NCBI RefSeq assembly: GCF_035594035.1
Contig: NZ_CP141588.1
Span: 1,757,501 to 1,821,500 of the forward strand
DNA length: 64,000 nt
Direction of reading: 5' to 3'
DNA from: Sphingomonas sp. LY54
Lineage (GTDB): Bacteria > Pseudomonadota > Alphaproteobacteria > Sphingomonadales > Sphingomonadaceae
This document shows, piece by piece, positions 28,802-36,919 of the stretch. Every line of letters begins with the position of its first letter. Within the stretch, counting starts at the first letter, position 1. The position numbers and the translations under genes were made by a program. Under the pieces are notes generated by a model, which was not told where the DNA came from, did not search any database, and was given only the letters and a program-made list of their open reading frames with translations.

Positions 28802-29092
28802 TCAGGCCGCCCTGAGCGCGGCGCGGAGACGATCCTGGACCACGCCGAGACGGACGCCTTCGACCGCTTCGAGCGAATGCAGGCCGTTCGCCAGTCGCTC
28901 GAGCAGGTCGGCGCTCTCGTCGGCACGCTGGATGACGAGGTCGAAGGTCTGGAGCTGCTCGGTATAGGTCATCGCGAATTGCTCGTCCGCGACAAGGGTC
29001 TCGGCGAGCTGCTCCACCAGCCGGCGCAGGTCGCGTATTTCTTCCGCGATCGCCGCCTTCAGCGAGGGTGCGAGATGATCACTCTGGGACAT
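28802..29092 (-). CDS. Unknown 96-residue helical protein between cheD and motB
   Basis: Not recognised. The product is acidic and wholly helical in appearance, with leucine-rich heptads (LRRLVEQLAETLV; ADLLERLANGLHSLEAV) that could form a coiled coil, and no signal peptide. It is two bases from motB, so it is co-transcribed with the stator. No ribosome-binding site is visible, and TATAAA lies only five bases before the ATG, so a leaderless message is possible. A role in chemotaxis or motor assembly is inferred from context only. Confidence 0.7.
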   Translation of the reverse strand: MSQSDHLAPSLKAAIAEEIRDLRRLVEQLAETLVADEQFAMTYTEQLQTFDLVIQRADESADLLERLANGLHSLEAVEGVRLGVVQDRLRAALRAA

Positions 29093-29098
29093 AGTCTT

Positions 29099-29107
29099 TT
29101 ATAGAGG
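29099..29107 (-). promoter_or_regulatory. CCTCTATAA box directly before the 96-residue gene
   Basis: CCTCTATAAAAG on the minus strand ends five bases before the ATG at 29092. If it is a -10 element, transcription would begin at or next to the start codon, giving a leaderless mRNA. It lies in the 49-base gap after cheD, the largest gap in the operon. Confidence 0.35.
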
Positions 29108-29141
29108 GGCCGCGCCCCCTTGCGGGCATCGGGCCCAAGAT

Positions 29142-29657
29142 TCAGAACAGTTCGAGGTCGCCGCCGAACGCGAATACCGGCGCCTTCTCGACCGGGACAT
29201 ACTCTGCGACGAGCGTGCAGCGCGCTTTGCCTTCGAAAGGCAGGAACTCGACCTTGCGCGCCTGGCGGCCGCCGATGTCGGCATGGCCGATGGCGATACC
29301 CTCGGTCTCCAGGAAACGGCGGGCGAAGGCGGCATTGCCGTGGCCGATCCCGCCGAGCCCTGCAACGACGTTGGCGCCGCCATAAAGCTGGGCGCGCATC
29401 CGCGAGCGCAGGCCGCCGAGCTTCATGATCTCGTTGATCAGCAACTCCATCGCGTGGATGCCGTAGCAATGCATGTCGGCTTCATCCACCACCGAGTCCG
29501 GATTGGGCTCGGACAGCAGGAAATGGTTCATCCCCCCGACGCGCACGACCGGATCGCGCAGGCACACGGCGATGCACGAGCCGAGCAGGGTGGTGATCAT
29601 CACGCCGGGCTCGGCGACGACGCGATGTTCGCCCTGGACGATCGGGAAGCGCTTCAT
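29142..29657 (-). CDS. cheD: Chemoreceptor glutamine deamidase CheD
   Basis: Deamidates receptor glutamines to glutamates in the adaptation system. The 171 residues have the catalytic cysteine at 28 in LGSCIAVCLRD and histidine at 45 in GGMNHFLL, the spacing of CheD enzymes. Further family motifs are AQLYGGANV and IGHGNAAFARRFLE. Length is normal. It lies seven bases after cheY. Confidence 0.94.
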   Translation of the reverse strand: MKRFPIVQGEHRVVAEPGVMITTLLGSCIAVCLRDPVVRVGGMNHFLLSEPNPDSVVDEADMHCYGIHAMELLINEIMKLGGLRSRMRAQLYGGANVVAGLGGIGHGNAAFARRFLETEGIAIGHADIGGRQARKVEFLPFEGKARCTLVAEYVPVEKAPVFAFGGDLELF

Positions 29658-29664
29658 TGGGGGA

Positions 29665-30054
29665 TCAGGTGAGCTCGCCGAAAACGCGCTCGATCTTCTC
29701 CTTGAGCGCGGCCGGGGCGAACGGCTTCACGACATAATTGTTGACGCCGAGCGCCGCCGCCTTCTGCACGATCTCCTTGTCGGCCGATCCGGTCAGCATG
29801 ATGAAGACGGTCTTGCCGATCACCGGGTCCTTGCGGACGGCTTCCAGAAACTGGAGCCCGTCCATATCGGGCATATTGTAGTCGGAGATGATGAGGTGGA
29901 CGCGGTCGCTCTTGACTGCGTCCAAGGCCTCGACCGGGCCGGCCTTGTCGCGCACGTCCTTGAACCCGAGATCCTGCAGCGCGCGACGGATCATCGCCCG
30001 CATCGACGCCTGATCGTCGACCACCATTACCTTGATTGCAGCAGCAGCTGGCAT
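29665..30054 (-). CDS. cheY: Chemotaxis response regulator CheY (downstream copy)
   Basis: Single receiver domain of 129 residues: acidic pair D13-D14, phospho-acceptor D58 (ISDYNMPDMDG), T88 and K110 (VVKPF). It closely resembles CheY that binds the motor switch. It is one of two stand-alone receivers in the operon; the other (34615) precedes cheA. In alphaproteobacteria one of such a pair often acts as a phosphate sink, but which does so here cannot be told. Confidence 0.92.
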   Translation of the reverse strand: MPAAAAIKVMVVDDQASMRAMIRRALQDLGFKDVRDKAGPVEALDAVKSDRVHLIISDYNMPDMDGLQFLEAVRKDPVIGKTVFIMLTGSADKEIVQKAAALGVNNYVVKPFAPAALKEKIERVFGELT

Positions 30055-30070
30055 CGTCCGTTCCCAATCT

Positions 30071-31096
30071 TCAGTGCCGGCACGCCGCGAGGATCGCCTC
30101 GGGCATGGCGGATAAACTCAGCTCCCTTTCGACGGCGCCTCGTTCGAAGGCCGCCTTGGGCATTCCATAGACCACGCAGGTCGCGGCATTCTGGCCTAGC
30201 GTCCGCGCCCCGGCCTGCCGCATCGCGAGCAATCCTTCGGCGCCGTCCGCCCCCATGCCGGTCAGGATCACCCCGACCGCCGCCGCGCCCACTTTCGCGA
30301 CCGAATGGAATAAGATGTCGACCGAAGGGCGATGGCCCGACACCAGATCCGCCGGGCGCAAACGGATCCGTCCGTTCACGCCGCCCGACAGCTCCATGTG
30401 CCGTTCGCCCCCAGGAGCAATATAGACGGTCCCACGCTCGACAGGCATGCCGTCGACCGCTTCGACGACCCGTATAGTGCAATCACGATCGAGCCGTGCG
30501 GCGAAGCCGCCGGTGAACGCGGCAGGCATGTGCTGGACGACCAGCACCGGCGGGCAATCGGGCGGGAGCGCGCCGAGCAGGCTGAACAACGCCTCGACCC
30601 CGCCGGTCGAGGATCCGACTGCGACGACGCAGTCGCGCAGCGCTCCGGCCGAGGCCTGGGCCGCTGCGGCAATCGCCTCCGGCGCGCGCCGCACCGACGA
30701 TCGCGACGCGGCCTTGACGGTCGAGCAGAGCAAGGCGGCATTCCGGGCCATCTCGGCGGCATTGCCGCTCGGCTTCTGGATGCAGTCGACCGCGCCGAGC
30801 CGCAGCGCCTCGATCGTCGCGCCGGCGCCGCGCGCGGTCAGCGTCGAGCACATCACCACCGGCATCGGCCGCAGCCGCATGATCTTCTCTAGGAACGACA
30901 GGCCGTCCATCCCCGGCATCTCGATGTCGAGCGTGATGACGTCCGGGTTGAGGTCCTTGATCATCTGCCGCGCGGCATGCGGTTCGGGCGCCAGACCGAT
31001 CACCTCGATCTCGGGATCGGAGCCCAGGATCCGGTTGAGCGCCGCGCGCATCGAGATGCTGTCGTCGACGATGAGGACGCGAACCTTGCCGCTCAT
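30071..31096 (-). CDS. cheB: Chemotaxis methylesterase CheB
   Basis: Removes methyl groups from chemoreceptors and can deamidate them. The 341 residues comprise a receiver domain (phospho-acceptor D57), a linker of about 35 residues, and the methylesterase domain with catalytic serine in GSSTGG (about 163), histidine in QHMP (189) and aspartate in LTGMGADG (284). The ATG overlaps the cheR stop by four bases. Confidence 0.96.
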   Translation of the reverse strand: MSGKVRVLIVDDSISMRAALNRILGSDPEIEVIGLAPEPHAARQMIKDLNPDVITLDIEMPGMDGLSFLEKIMRLRPMPVVMCSTLTARGAGATIEALRLGAVDCIQKPSGNAAEMARNAALLCSTVKAASRSSVRRAPEAIAAAAQASAGALRDCVVAVGSSTGGVEALFSLLGALPPDCPPVLVVQHMPAAFTGGFAARLDRDCTIRVVEAVDGMPVERGTVYIAPGGERHMELSGGVNGRIRLRPADLVSGHRPSVDILFHSVAKVGAAAVGVILTGMGADGAEGLLAMRQAGARTLGQNAATCVVYGMPKAAFERGAVERELSLSAMPEAILAACRH

Positions 31097-31980
31097 CGGC
31101 GCGCCTCTTTGTGATAGATAGTATGGCCGGCCGGCTTCATCGGCGTCGCGCCGACGCCGATCAGCCGCTCGCTATGGCCGATATAGAGGTAGCCGCCGGG
31201 CGCGAGCATATCGACCAGCCGCGCCTCGAGTTCGGCTTTCGCGTCATCGTCGAAATAGATCATGACGTTGCGACAGAAGATGACGTCGTATTTCTGGCGC
31301 ATCGGCCACGGCCCGAACAGGTTCAGCACGCGTGCGGTCACCATAGCCCGCACCTCGTCGGCCACCGCGTAATTCTGGCCCTCGGGGTGCAGCCAGGCGC
31401 GGCGATAGGCTTCCGGAATCGGCTCGACCGAGGAGGCGGAATAGACGCCGCGGCGTGCGGTCTCGACCACCTTGGGCGAAAGGTCGGTCGCGAGCAGCTT
31501 CACGTCGGCGCGGTCGAGCCAGGCGGCGGTCGAGCGGTCCTCGCCGCGCAGGCACATGGCGATCGAATAGACTTCCTCGCCGCTCGAGCAGCCCGCCGAC
31601 CAGATGCGGATCGGGCGCTGCTCGGCATGCGCCTTCAGCCACGGCATCGCCGTCGCGCGAAGATGGTCGAAATGATGGTTCTCGCGGAAGAAGTGGGTGT
31701 GGTTGGTGGTGAGCGCCACCACCATCGCCGCCCGCTCCTCGGCGTTCGACTGGACCAGCTTCACATAATCCTTGAAGCTGGAGACGCCGTTGTCGCGCAG
31801 CCGCCGGCTCAGCCGCGAGTGGACCAGAGTGGCTTTGCTCTCCGCGAGGTGAATGCGCGCGTCACTCTGCATGATGGCGGCGATCGCGGCGAACTCTTTG
31901 GGTCCGAGCTCGCCGCTCAGCGCCACCCGCGCCGCTTCCGGAGCCGCCGGGCGCGACGCGACCTTGGCTCCGATCGACAT
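31093..31980 (-). CDS. cheR: Chemotaxis methyltransferase CheR
   Basis: Methylates receptor glutamates with S-adenosylmethionine. The 295 residues contain the N-terminal helical domain with basic SRLSRRLR, then the SAM-binding domain with NHTHFFRE, IRIWSAGCSSGEEVYSIAM and FCRNVMIYFD. No TPR extension. Receptors at 18137 and 20232 end in WNEF, a plausible docking peptide for its beta-subdomain. The start overlaps the cheW stop by one base. Confidence 0.96.
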   Translation of the reverse strand: MSIGAKVASRPAAPEAARVALSGELGPKEFAAIAAIMQSDARIHLAESKATLVHSRLSRRLRDNGVSSFKDYVKLVQSNAEERAAMVVALTTNHTHFFRENHHFDHLRATAMPWLKAHAEQRPIRIWSAGCSSGEEVYSIAMCLRGEDRSTAAWLDRADVKLLATDLSPKVVETARRGVYSASSVEPIPEAYRRAWLHPEGQNYAVADEVRAMVTARVLNLFGPWPMRQKYDVIFCRNVMIYFDDDAKAELEARLVDMLAPGGYLYIGHSERLIGVGATPMKPAGHTIYHKEARR

Positions 31981-32483
31981 CAGGCTGCGAGGTCGAGGTG
32001 CTGGGTGACCCTGAGGGCCTCGAGGTCGAGCAGCAGCACCATCGTCCCGCTGTCATTCTCGGCCGCTGCGCCATGGGCCTTGGTCGGAACCTGGACGAGG
32101 CCGGCGATCACGTCCTGCTCGCCGATCTCGACTTCCGGTGCCGGCTGCACGTCGCTTTCCTGGATCGGGATGATGTCCCGGACCTCGTCGACCAGGAAGC
32201 CGGCCTGCTTGCCGGCGATCTTCACGACCAGGATGCACGAGCGGGCGTGAAGCACGCTCGGCTGCCAGCCGAGGCGCTCGGACAGGCCGACGACCGGCAC
32301 GACCGTGCCGCGCAAATTGGTGACGCCGCGGATATAGGCCGGGACGCTCGGCAGCGGCGTCGGCTCTTCCCATTCGCGGATCTCGATCAGCGACTTCATG
32401 TCGATGCCGAAGACCTGCTGGCCGAGGGTGAAGGTGACGATCTTCCGCTCCGCGGCGGCGATGGTCTCGACAGTGTTGGTCAT
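31980..32483 (-). CDS. cheW: Chemotaxis coupling protein CheW
   Basis: Adaptor between receptors and CheA. The 167-residue product is a single CheW domain: KIVTFTLGQQVFGIDM, IRGVTNLRGTVVPVV and DEVRDIIPI are typical. ATG 32483 overlaps the cheA stop by four bases, which decides the start, although the frame is open through most of cheA. Encoded between cheA and cheR. Confidence 0.95.
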   Translation of the reverse strand: MTNTVETIAAAERKIVTFTLGQQVFGIDMKSLIEIREWEEPTPLPSVPAYIRGVTNLRGTVVPVVGLSERLGWQPSVLHARSCILVVKIAGKQAGFLVDEVRDIIPIQESDVQPAPEVEIGEQDVIAGLVQVPTKAHGAAAENDSGTMVLLLDLEALRVTQHLDLAA

Positions 32484-34618
32484 GCTGCGATTCCTTTGTG
32501 GGCGTATTTGGTGTTGCCGAGGTTCGCGCCGGCGAGCAGCGCGTCCACGTCGAGGATGAGCGCGATCGAGCCGTCGCCGAGGATGGTGGCGCCGCCGATG
32601 CCGCGGATCGGGTGGAGATTCTCGTCGAGGCTCTTGATCACCACCTCGCGGCGGTCGTCGATCGTATCGACCATCAGGCCGACGCTGCCGGCCTCGCTCT
32701 CGACGATGATGACGAGCGAATCCTCGGCGCTGCGGCGGTCGTTGGCGGCGAGGCCGAACATCTCGCTGAGGCGCTTCACCGGCAGATAGGCGCCGCGCAG
32801 CTCGATCACCTCGGTGGTCGGGGTCATCGGCTGGACCTGGCCCGGCTCGGGCCGCACCGCCTCGATCACGTTCGGCAGCGGCAGCACGAAGCGCTGGTCG
32901 GCGAAGCGCACGATCATGCCATCGAGGATGGCGAGGGTGAGCGGCAGCGCCATGGTGAAGGTCGTGCCTTCGCCCGGCACCGACTGGATCTCGACGCGGC
33001 CGCCGAGCGCCTCGACGTTGCTGCGCACCACGTCCATGCCGACGCCGCGGCCGGAAATGTTCGAAATGGTCGCAGCGGTGGAGAAACCGGGCGCGCAGAT
33101 CAGCTGGTCGATCTCTTCGTTGGAAAGAACCGCATCGGCGCTGATGATGCCCTTCTCGACCGCCTTGGCGCGGACGCGCTCGCGGTCGATGCCCTTGCCG
33201 TCGTCGGCGACGCGGATGAAGATGCGCGCGCCCTTCTGCTCGGCCGAGAGGCGGATCGTGCCTTCGGCCGGCTTGCCGGCGGCAGCGCGCTCGGCGGCGC
33301 TCTCGATGCCGTGGTCGACGGCGTTGCGGATCATGTGGGTCAGCGGGTCGCCGATCTTCTCGATCACGCCCTTGTCGACCTCGGTCATCTCGCCGGTCGT
33401 TTCGAGCACGATTTGCTTGCCGGTCTCGGACGAAAGGTCGCGCAGCATGCGCGGCACGCGGCTGAACGCCTGGCGGATCGGCTGCGCGCGCAGCGACATG
33501 ACATTGTCCTGGATCTCGCGCGTCAGGCGGGCGAGTTCGGGCAGCTCGACCCGCTCCTGGTCGCGCGGCGACAGCCGGTCGGCCAGGATCGAGCCGCGGA
33601 TCACGAGCTCGCCGACCAGGTTGAGCAGCATGTCGAGCTTGGTGAGATCGACGCGGATGGTCTGCGCCGCCGTCTCGCCCGAGCGTTCGGGCATTTCCCG
33701 CGCGGGAGCGGCAACCGCGACCGGGGCTGCTGCGACCACGGCCGCCTCGCCGTCGGCTTCTACCGGGGCGATCTCGGCATCCTGAGCTTCGGCCGCGGCG
33801 CGCTCGATCTCGATCACGGCATCCGGCGCGACGAAATCGAAGCATTCGCGGACGGCTTCCTCGGCGACGTTGCCCGGCACCCTGAGCGTCCAGCCGAGAT
33901 AGGCCTCCTCGGGATCGAGGTCGCGCAATTCGGGCAGGGTCGAGCAATCGACCGCCGTCACCCGGCCGCCCAATTCCTCGAGCTCGCGGACGACGAGCAT
34001 CGGCTCGGCGCCATTGGCCATGGCCGCGCGCGACGGTCGGAAGCGGATCGTCCAGTCGGCCGGCGCTGCGGGCCCGCCGTCGAGATCCTCGAGCGAGACT
34101 CCGACAGGCTCGAAGCCGAACGGGTCGAACTCGATCTCGGCGGCGACCGGCACGAAGCCGAACTCGTCGGCGTCCGGCTCGGCCGGAGCCGCCGCGGGCA
34201 CTTCGGCCGCCGGCGCCGGCGCGTCGCCGGCCCCCTTGGCCTCGAGGATCCGGTCGAGCTCGGCGGCGACCGCTGCGTCGTCGGGCGTATCGTTCTTGCC
34301 CTGGGCGGCGCCGACATGGTCCGACAAGATGTCGAACGCGCTCAGCAGCGCCTTGGTGACTCCGGCGGTCGGCGCGATCTTTCCGGCGCGAACCTCGTCG
34401 AGCACATTCTCGAACCGGTGCGAGAAAGCGAGCAGGGCGGCATGCCCGAACGCGCCCGATCCGCCCTTGATCGAGTGGACGGCGCGGAACACGCCGGCGA
34501 TCGTCTCGGCCGAAACGTCGCCGCCCGCCATCGCGGACAGGCCTTCCTCGGCAACCGCTAGGCCTTCGGCGCATTCCTCGAAGAAGATCGCCTGGATTTC
34601 GTCGAGTTCGTCGCTCAC
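32480..34618 (-). CDS. cheA: Chemotaxis histidine kinase CheA
   Basis: Receptor-controlled kinase phosphorylating CheY and CheB. The 712 residues show the P1 phosphotransfer domain with H48 in VHSIKGGSGAFG, a long acidic/Ala-Pro P2 region, the P3 dimerisation helices (LTKLDMLLNLVGELVIR), the P4 ATPase domain (NAVDHGIE; DDGKGID; GRGVGMDVV) and a C-terminal CheW-like P5. GTG 34618 overlaps the cheY stop by four bases, as in the next pair upstream; a GTG two codons earlier is the alternative. Confidence 0.95.
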   Translation of the reverse strand: MSDELDEIQAIFFEECAEGLAVAEEGLSAMAGGDVSAETIAGVFRAVHSIKGGSGAFGHAALLAFSHRFENVLDEVRAGKIAPTAGVTKALLSAFDILSDHVGAAQGKNDTPDDAAVAAELDRILEAKGAGDAPAPAAEVPAAAPAEPDADEFGFVPVAAEIEFDPFGFEPVGVSLEDLDGGPAAPADWTIRFRPSRAAMANGAEPMLVVRELEELGGRVTAVDCSTLPELRDLDPEEAYLGWTLRVPGNVAEEAVRECFDFVAPDAVIEIERAAAEAQDAEIAPVEADGEAAVVAAAPVAVAAPAREMPERSGETAAQTIRVDLTKLDMLLNLVGELVIRGSILADRLSPRDQERVELPELARLTREIQDNVMSLRAQPIRQAFSRVPRMLRDLSSETGKQIVLETTGEMTEVDKGVIEKIGDPLTHMIRNAVDHGIESAAERAAAGKPAEGTIRLSAEQKGARIFIRVADDGKGIDRERVRAKAVEKGIISADAVLSNEEIDQLICAPGFSTAATISNISGRGVGMDVVRSNVEALGGRVEIQSVPGEGTTFTMALPLTLAILDGMIVRFADQRFVLPLPNVIEAVRPEPGQVQPMTPTTEVIELRGAYLPVKRLSEMFGLAANDRRSAEDSLVIIVESEAGSVGLMVDTIDDRREVVIKSLDENLHPIRGIGGATILGDGSIALILDVDALLAGANLGNTKYAHKGIAA

Positions 34619-34980
34619 GGGCACACCCGGCGGATCGCCGCCCCCAATTTGGCCGCGTCGAACGGCTTGGTGATCCAGCCGGTGGCGCCGGCCTCGCGGG
34701 CCCGCGCCTTCTTGTCGTCGGAAAATTCGGTCGAAAGCACCAGGATCGGCAGGCCGCGGAACTGGGGAAGCTTGCGCACTTCCTCGATCAGCCCGAAGCC
34801 GTCCATCTTGGGCATGTTGATATCGGTGATGAGCAGGTCCGGATTGACCTCCTGGATCCGCTCGAGGCCGTGGACGCCGTCATTGGCGCCCTCGATGGCG
34901 AAGCCCTGCGCGGTGAGCGAGGTCTTCAGCAGCATGCGCATGCTGGCCGAATCGTCGACGGTGAGAATGAGTTTGCTCAC
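34615..34980 (-). CDS. cheY: Chemotaxis response regulator CheY (upstream copy)
   Basis: Single receiver domain of 121 residues with acidic D9-D10, phospho-acceptor D53 (ITDINMPKMDG), S/T at 83-84 and K105 (ITKPF). The GTG start overlaps the stop of the STAS gene by four bases. It sits directly before cheA, the usual place of the receiver that is its main partner. Confidence 0.92.
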   Translation of the reverse strand: MSKLILTVDDSASMRMLLKTSLTAQGFAIEGANDGVHGLERIQEVNPDLLITDINMPKMDGFGLIEEVRKLPQFRGLPILVLSTEFSDDKKARAREAGATGWITKPFDAAKLGAAIRRVCP

Positions 34981-35300
34981 TGAAGAATCTCTTCCTGTTC
35001 CACCCCGAACATCCCCCCCATCCCGCAGGCGCGGATGCGGTGCAGGAAGGCCGGGCTGGGATTGGCGATGGCGAAGCTCTGGCCGTTGCGCAGCGCTTCC
35101 TCGCGCGCCGCGACCAGCAGCTGGAGCACGGCCTGGCCGACGCTCTCGACCTCCGACGCATCGACCACGATGTCGCCATTGACGTCCGACGCCAGCACCA
35201 GGCGCACGCGCAGATCCTCGGCGATTACGGTCGTGCCGTGCGCGGGAAGGCGCAGGCCGTCGGCCCCGGCCTCGTCAAATGGGGATTGCATTGAGCTCAT
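34977..35300 (-). CDS. STAS-domain protein in the chemotaxis operon
   Basis: A 107-residue protein with the STAS (anti-sigma antagonist-like) fold pattern: VRLVLASDVNGDIVVDASEVESVGQAVLQLL followed by a FAIANPSP strand and a C-terminal helix. The phosphorylatable serine of SpoIIAA is in the region DASEVESVG, where a serine is present. GAGGAGA seven bases upstream supports ATG 35300, inside the end of motA. Several alphaproteobacterial che operons begin this way; its partner is unknown. Confidence 0.82.
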   Translation of the reverse strand: MSSMQSPFDEAGADGLRLPAHGTTVIAEDLRVRLVLASDVNGDIVVDASEVESVGQAVLQLLVAAREEALRNGQSFAIANPSPAFLHRIRACGMGGMFGVEQEEILQ

Positions 35301-36159
35301 CTTTGGTCTCCTCGAGAGCGATCTCGAGCTGATGGAAAGTCGGCGCGTAGGACGAAGGCGTCATGCGCCGCGCGATCTCGATCGCGACCTGCACCGGGAC
35401 GCCCTGGGCGTAAGCGACGATCGCAGTCTTTGCGATCGCGAACGGCTTGGAATCGGCCTCGACGATCTCGAGCAGCTTGGATGCGAGCGGCCCCACGAAG
35501 CAGTAAGCGAGCAGCACGCCGAGGAAGGTGCCGACCAAAGCGCCGCCGATCATCGCGCCGAGCACGTCGGTCGGCTGGTCGATCGAGGCCATCGTCTTGA
35601 TGACGCCGAGCACCGCCGCGACGATGCCGAGCGCCGGCAGGCCGTCGGCCATCATCTGCAAGGCGTGCTGCGGCTGCAGCTCCTCGTGATGGTGCCGCTC
35701 GATGTCGTTCTCCATGGCTTCGGCCATCTGGTGGGGATCGTCGAAATTGACGGTCATCATGCGCAGATAGTCGCAGATGAACTCGATCAGGTGGCCATCG
35801 CCGAGCAGGCGCGGGTAGCGCTCGAACAGCGGGCTTTCCTCGGGCGTGTCGAGATGCTTCTCGATCGCCATCGCGCCGCCCTTCTTGAAGGTCGCGAGCA
35901 GCGCGAACAGCAGCGCGAGCAGGTCGCGATAATCGTCGTCCTTCCAACGCGCGCCCTTGAACACGCGCTTGATGCCGCGGCCGGCATTCTTGACCGTGGC
36001 CATCGAGTTGGCGACGAGGAAGGCGCCGGTCGCGGCGCCGCCGATCGCCAGCATTTCGTGCGGCAAGGCGTGCATGATGACGTCGAGGCTTCCGCCCGAG
36101 ATCATGTAGCTGCCGAACACGCAGACCAGGATAACGAGGAAGCCGATACCGTTGAGCAT
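35275..36159 (-). CDS. motA: Flagellar stator protein MotA
   Basis: Proton-channel subunit of the motor. The 294 residues have four membrane helices (at about 3-22, 33-50, 170-190 and 203-225) with a large cytoplasmic loop between the second and third, including charged residues that contact FliG. Conserved PALGIVAAVLGVIKTM and GALVGTFLGVLLAY are present. First gene of the motility/chemotaxis operon that runs to 26859. A TCTATAAT box lies 36 bases upstream. Confidence 0.95.
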   Translation of the reverse strand: MLNGIGFLVILVCVFGSYMISGGSLDVIMHALPHEMLAIGGAATGAFLVANSMATVKNAGRGIKRVFKGARWKDDDYRDLLALLFALLATFKKGGAMAIEKHLDTPEESPLFERYPRLLGDGHLIEFICDYLRMMTVNFDDPHQMAEAMENDIERHHHEELQPQHALQMMADGLPALGIVAAVLGVIKTMASIDQPTDVLGAMIGGALVGTFLGVLLAYCFVGPLASKLLEIVEADSKPFAIAKTAIVAYAQGVPVQVAIEIARRMTPSSYAPTFHQLEIALEETKDELNAIPI

Positions 36160-36194
36160 GGAGGGGTCTACTTATTCAGAAGCCGGATGATGGA

Positions 36195-36202
36195 ATTATA
36201 GA
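36195..36202 (-). promoter_or_regulatory. TCTATAAT box upstream of motA
   Basis: Minus-strand TCTATAAT 36 bases before the motA ATG, the same distance as the box before flgI. A second CTCTATAAT lies about 85 bases further upstream near 36281-36289. Either could drive the 9-kb motA-PilZ operon. Confidence 0.4.
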
Positions 36203-36358
36203 ATGATCGACGCCCCTGCGGTCGCGGCCGGCCAAAACATCACCCACGCGGGGCGGGGCGGACGCTCGGCAACGGCAGGCTCATTATAGAGGGCGGGGCC
36301 AGGGCCTTGGGCGGTCGGCGAAAAATTTGCCTATTGATGCCGGTCGGGCCGCGCACGT

Positions 36359-36366
36359 CCTAGAAT
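36359..36366 (+). promoter_or_regulatory. CCTAGAAT box upstream of flaF
   Basis: Variant motility box 23 bases before the flaF ATG, followed by AAGGAG at 36378-36383. Weaker match than those before flgI, flgC and fliN. Confidence 0.3.
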
Positions 36367-36388
36367 GAAGGGCAACCAAGGAGTTTCT

Positions 36389-36754
36389 ATGTCGCTCGAC
36401 GCCTATCGCCGTGTCCGCAGCATCGCCGAGACGCCCCGCGCCCAGGAATATCGCCTGATGAGCCAGATCACCGGCGAGATGATCAAGGCGCGCGACACCG
36501 GTCTTGCCGGCGCCGCGCTGATGCCGACCCTGCACCGCAACCGCGAGGTGTGGAGCACCTTTTCCGCGCTCTGCGGCGCGCCGGGCAACCAGCTGCCCGC
36601 CGAGCTGCGCGCATCGATCATCTCGATCGCGCTCTGGGTCGAGCGTTACACCAGCGACGTCGTCGCCGGCCGCGACACGATCGAGGAGCTGATCGAGGTC
36701 AACCGCTCGATCATCGAGGGCCTGGCGAGCGAGAATCTCCACGCCGCAGCCTGA
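36389..36754 (+). CDS. flaF: Flagellar regulator FlaF
   Basis: In Caulobacter FlaF is needed for flagellin secretion and works opposite the translational repressor FlbT. The 121-residue helical product starts MSLDAYRRVRSIAETPRAQEYRL (first 15 residues diagnostic), with LHRNREVWSTFSALC in the middle. AAGGAG five bases before the ATG sets the start; an ATG eight codons earlier is less likely. flbT and flagellin genes, its usual neighbours, are not here. Divergent from motA. Confidence 0.88.
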   Translation: MSLDAYRRVRSIAETPRAQEYRLMSQITGEMIKARDTGLAGAALMPTLHRNREVWSTFSALCGAPGNQLPAELRASIISIALWVERYTSDVVAGRDTIEELIEVNRSIIEGLASENLHAAA

Positions 36755-36780
36755 GCGGCCCCCGTTTCCTCGTTTCCAAG

Positions 36781-36815
36781 AGCCTCTTCCGCCAGCGCGG
36801 GGGAGGCTTTTCTTT
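36781..36815 (+). terminator. Intrinsic terminator after flaF
   Basis: Arms 36781-36792 and 36797-36808 pair over 12 bp with two G-U pairs and a four-base loop, followed by TTTTCTTT. Confidence 0.8.
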
Positions 36816-36898
36816 ATCGGCCGCGCCGACGCGCCGGCCTTCGCGCGCGCGGCCGATTGTTTTTCTGGCCGCGCCGCCCCGCTTCCCATGCCGGCCCC

Positions 36899-36904
36899 TA
36901 TAAT
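36899..36904 (+). promoter_or_regulatory. TATAAT -10 element before the alginate-export-like porin
   Basis: CCTATAAT ends 15 bases before the first ATG and 30 before the second. Transcription from it would start near 36911, which favours the ATG at 36935 or a very short leader to 36920. Confidence 0.4.
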
Positions 36905-36919
36905 TCATCTATCCTTACA

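Noticed and set aside
31980..34574. One 864-codon minus-strand ORF spanning cheA and cheW
   Set aside because: Only its last 167 codons are real (cheW). The earlier part is cheA read in a wrong frame; the cheA stop and cheW ATG overlap confirms the split.
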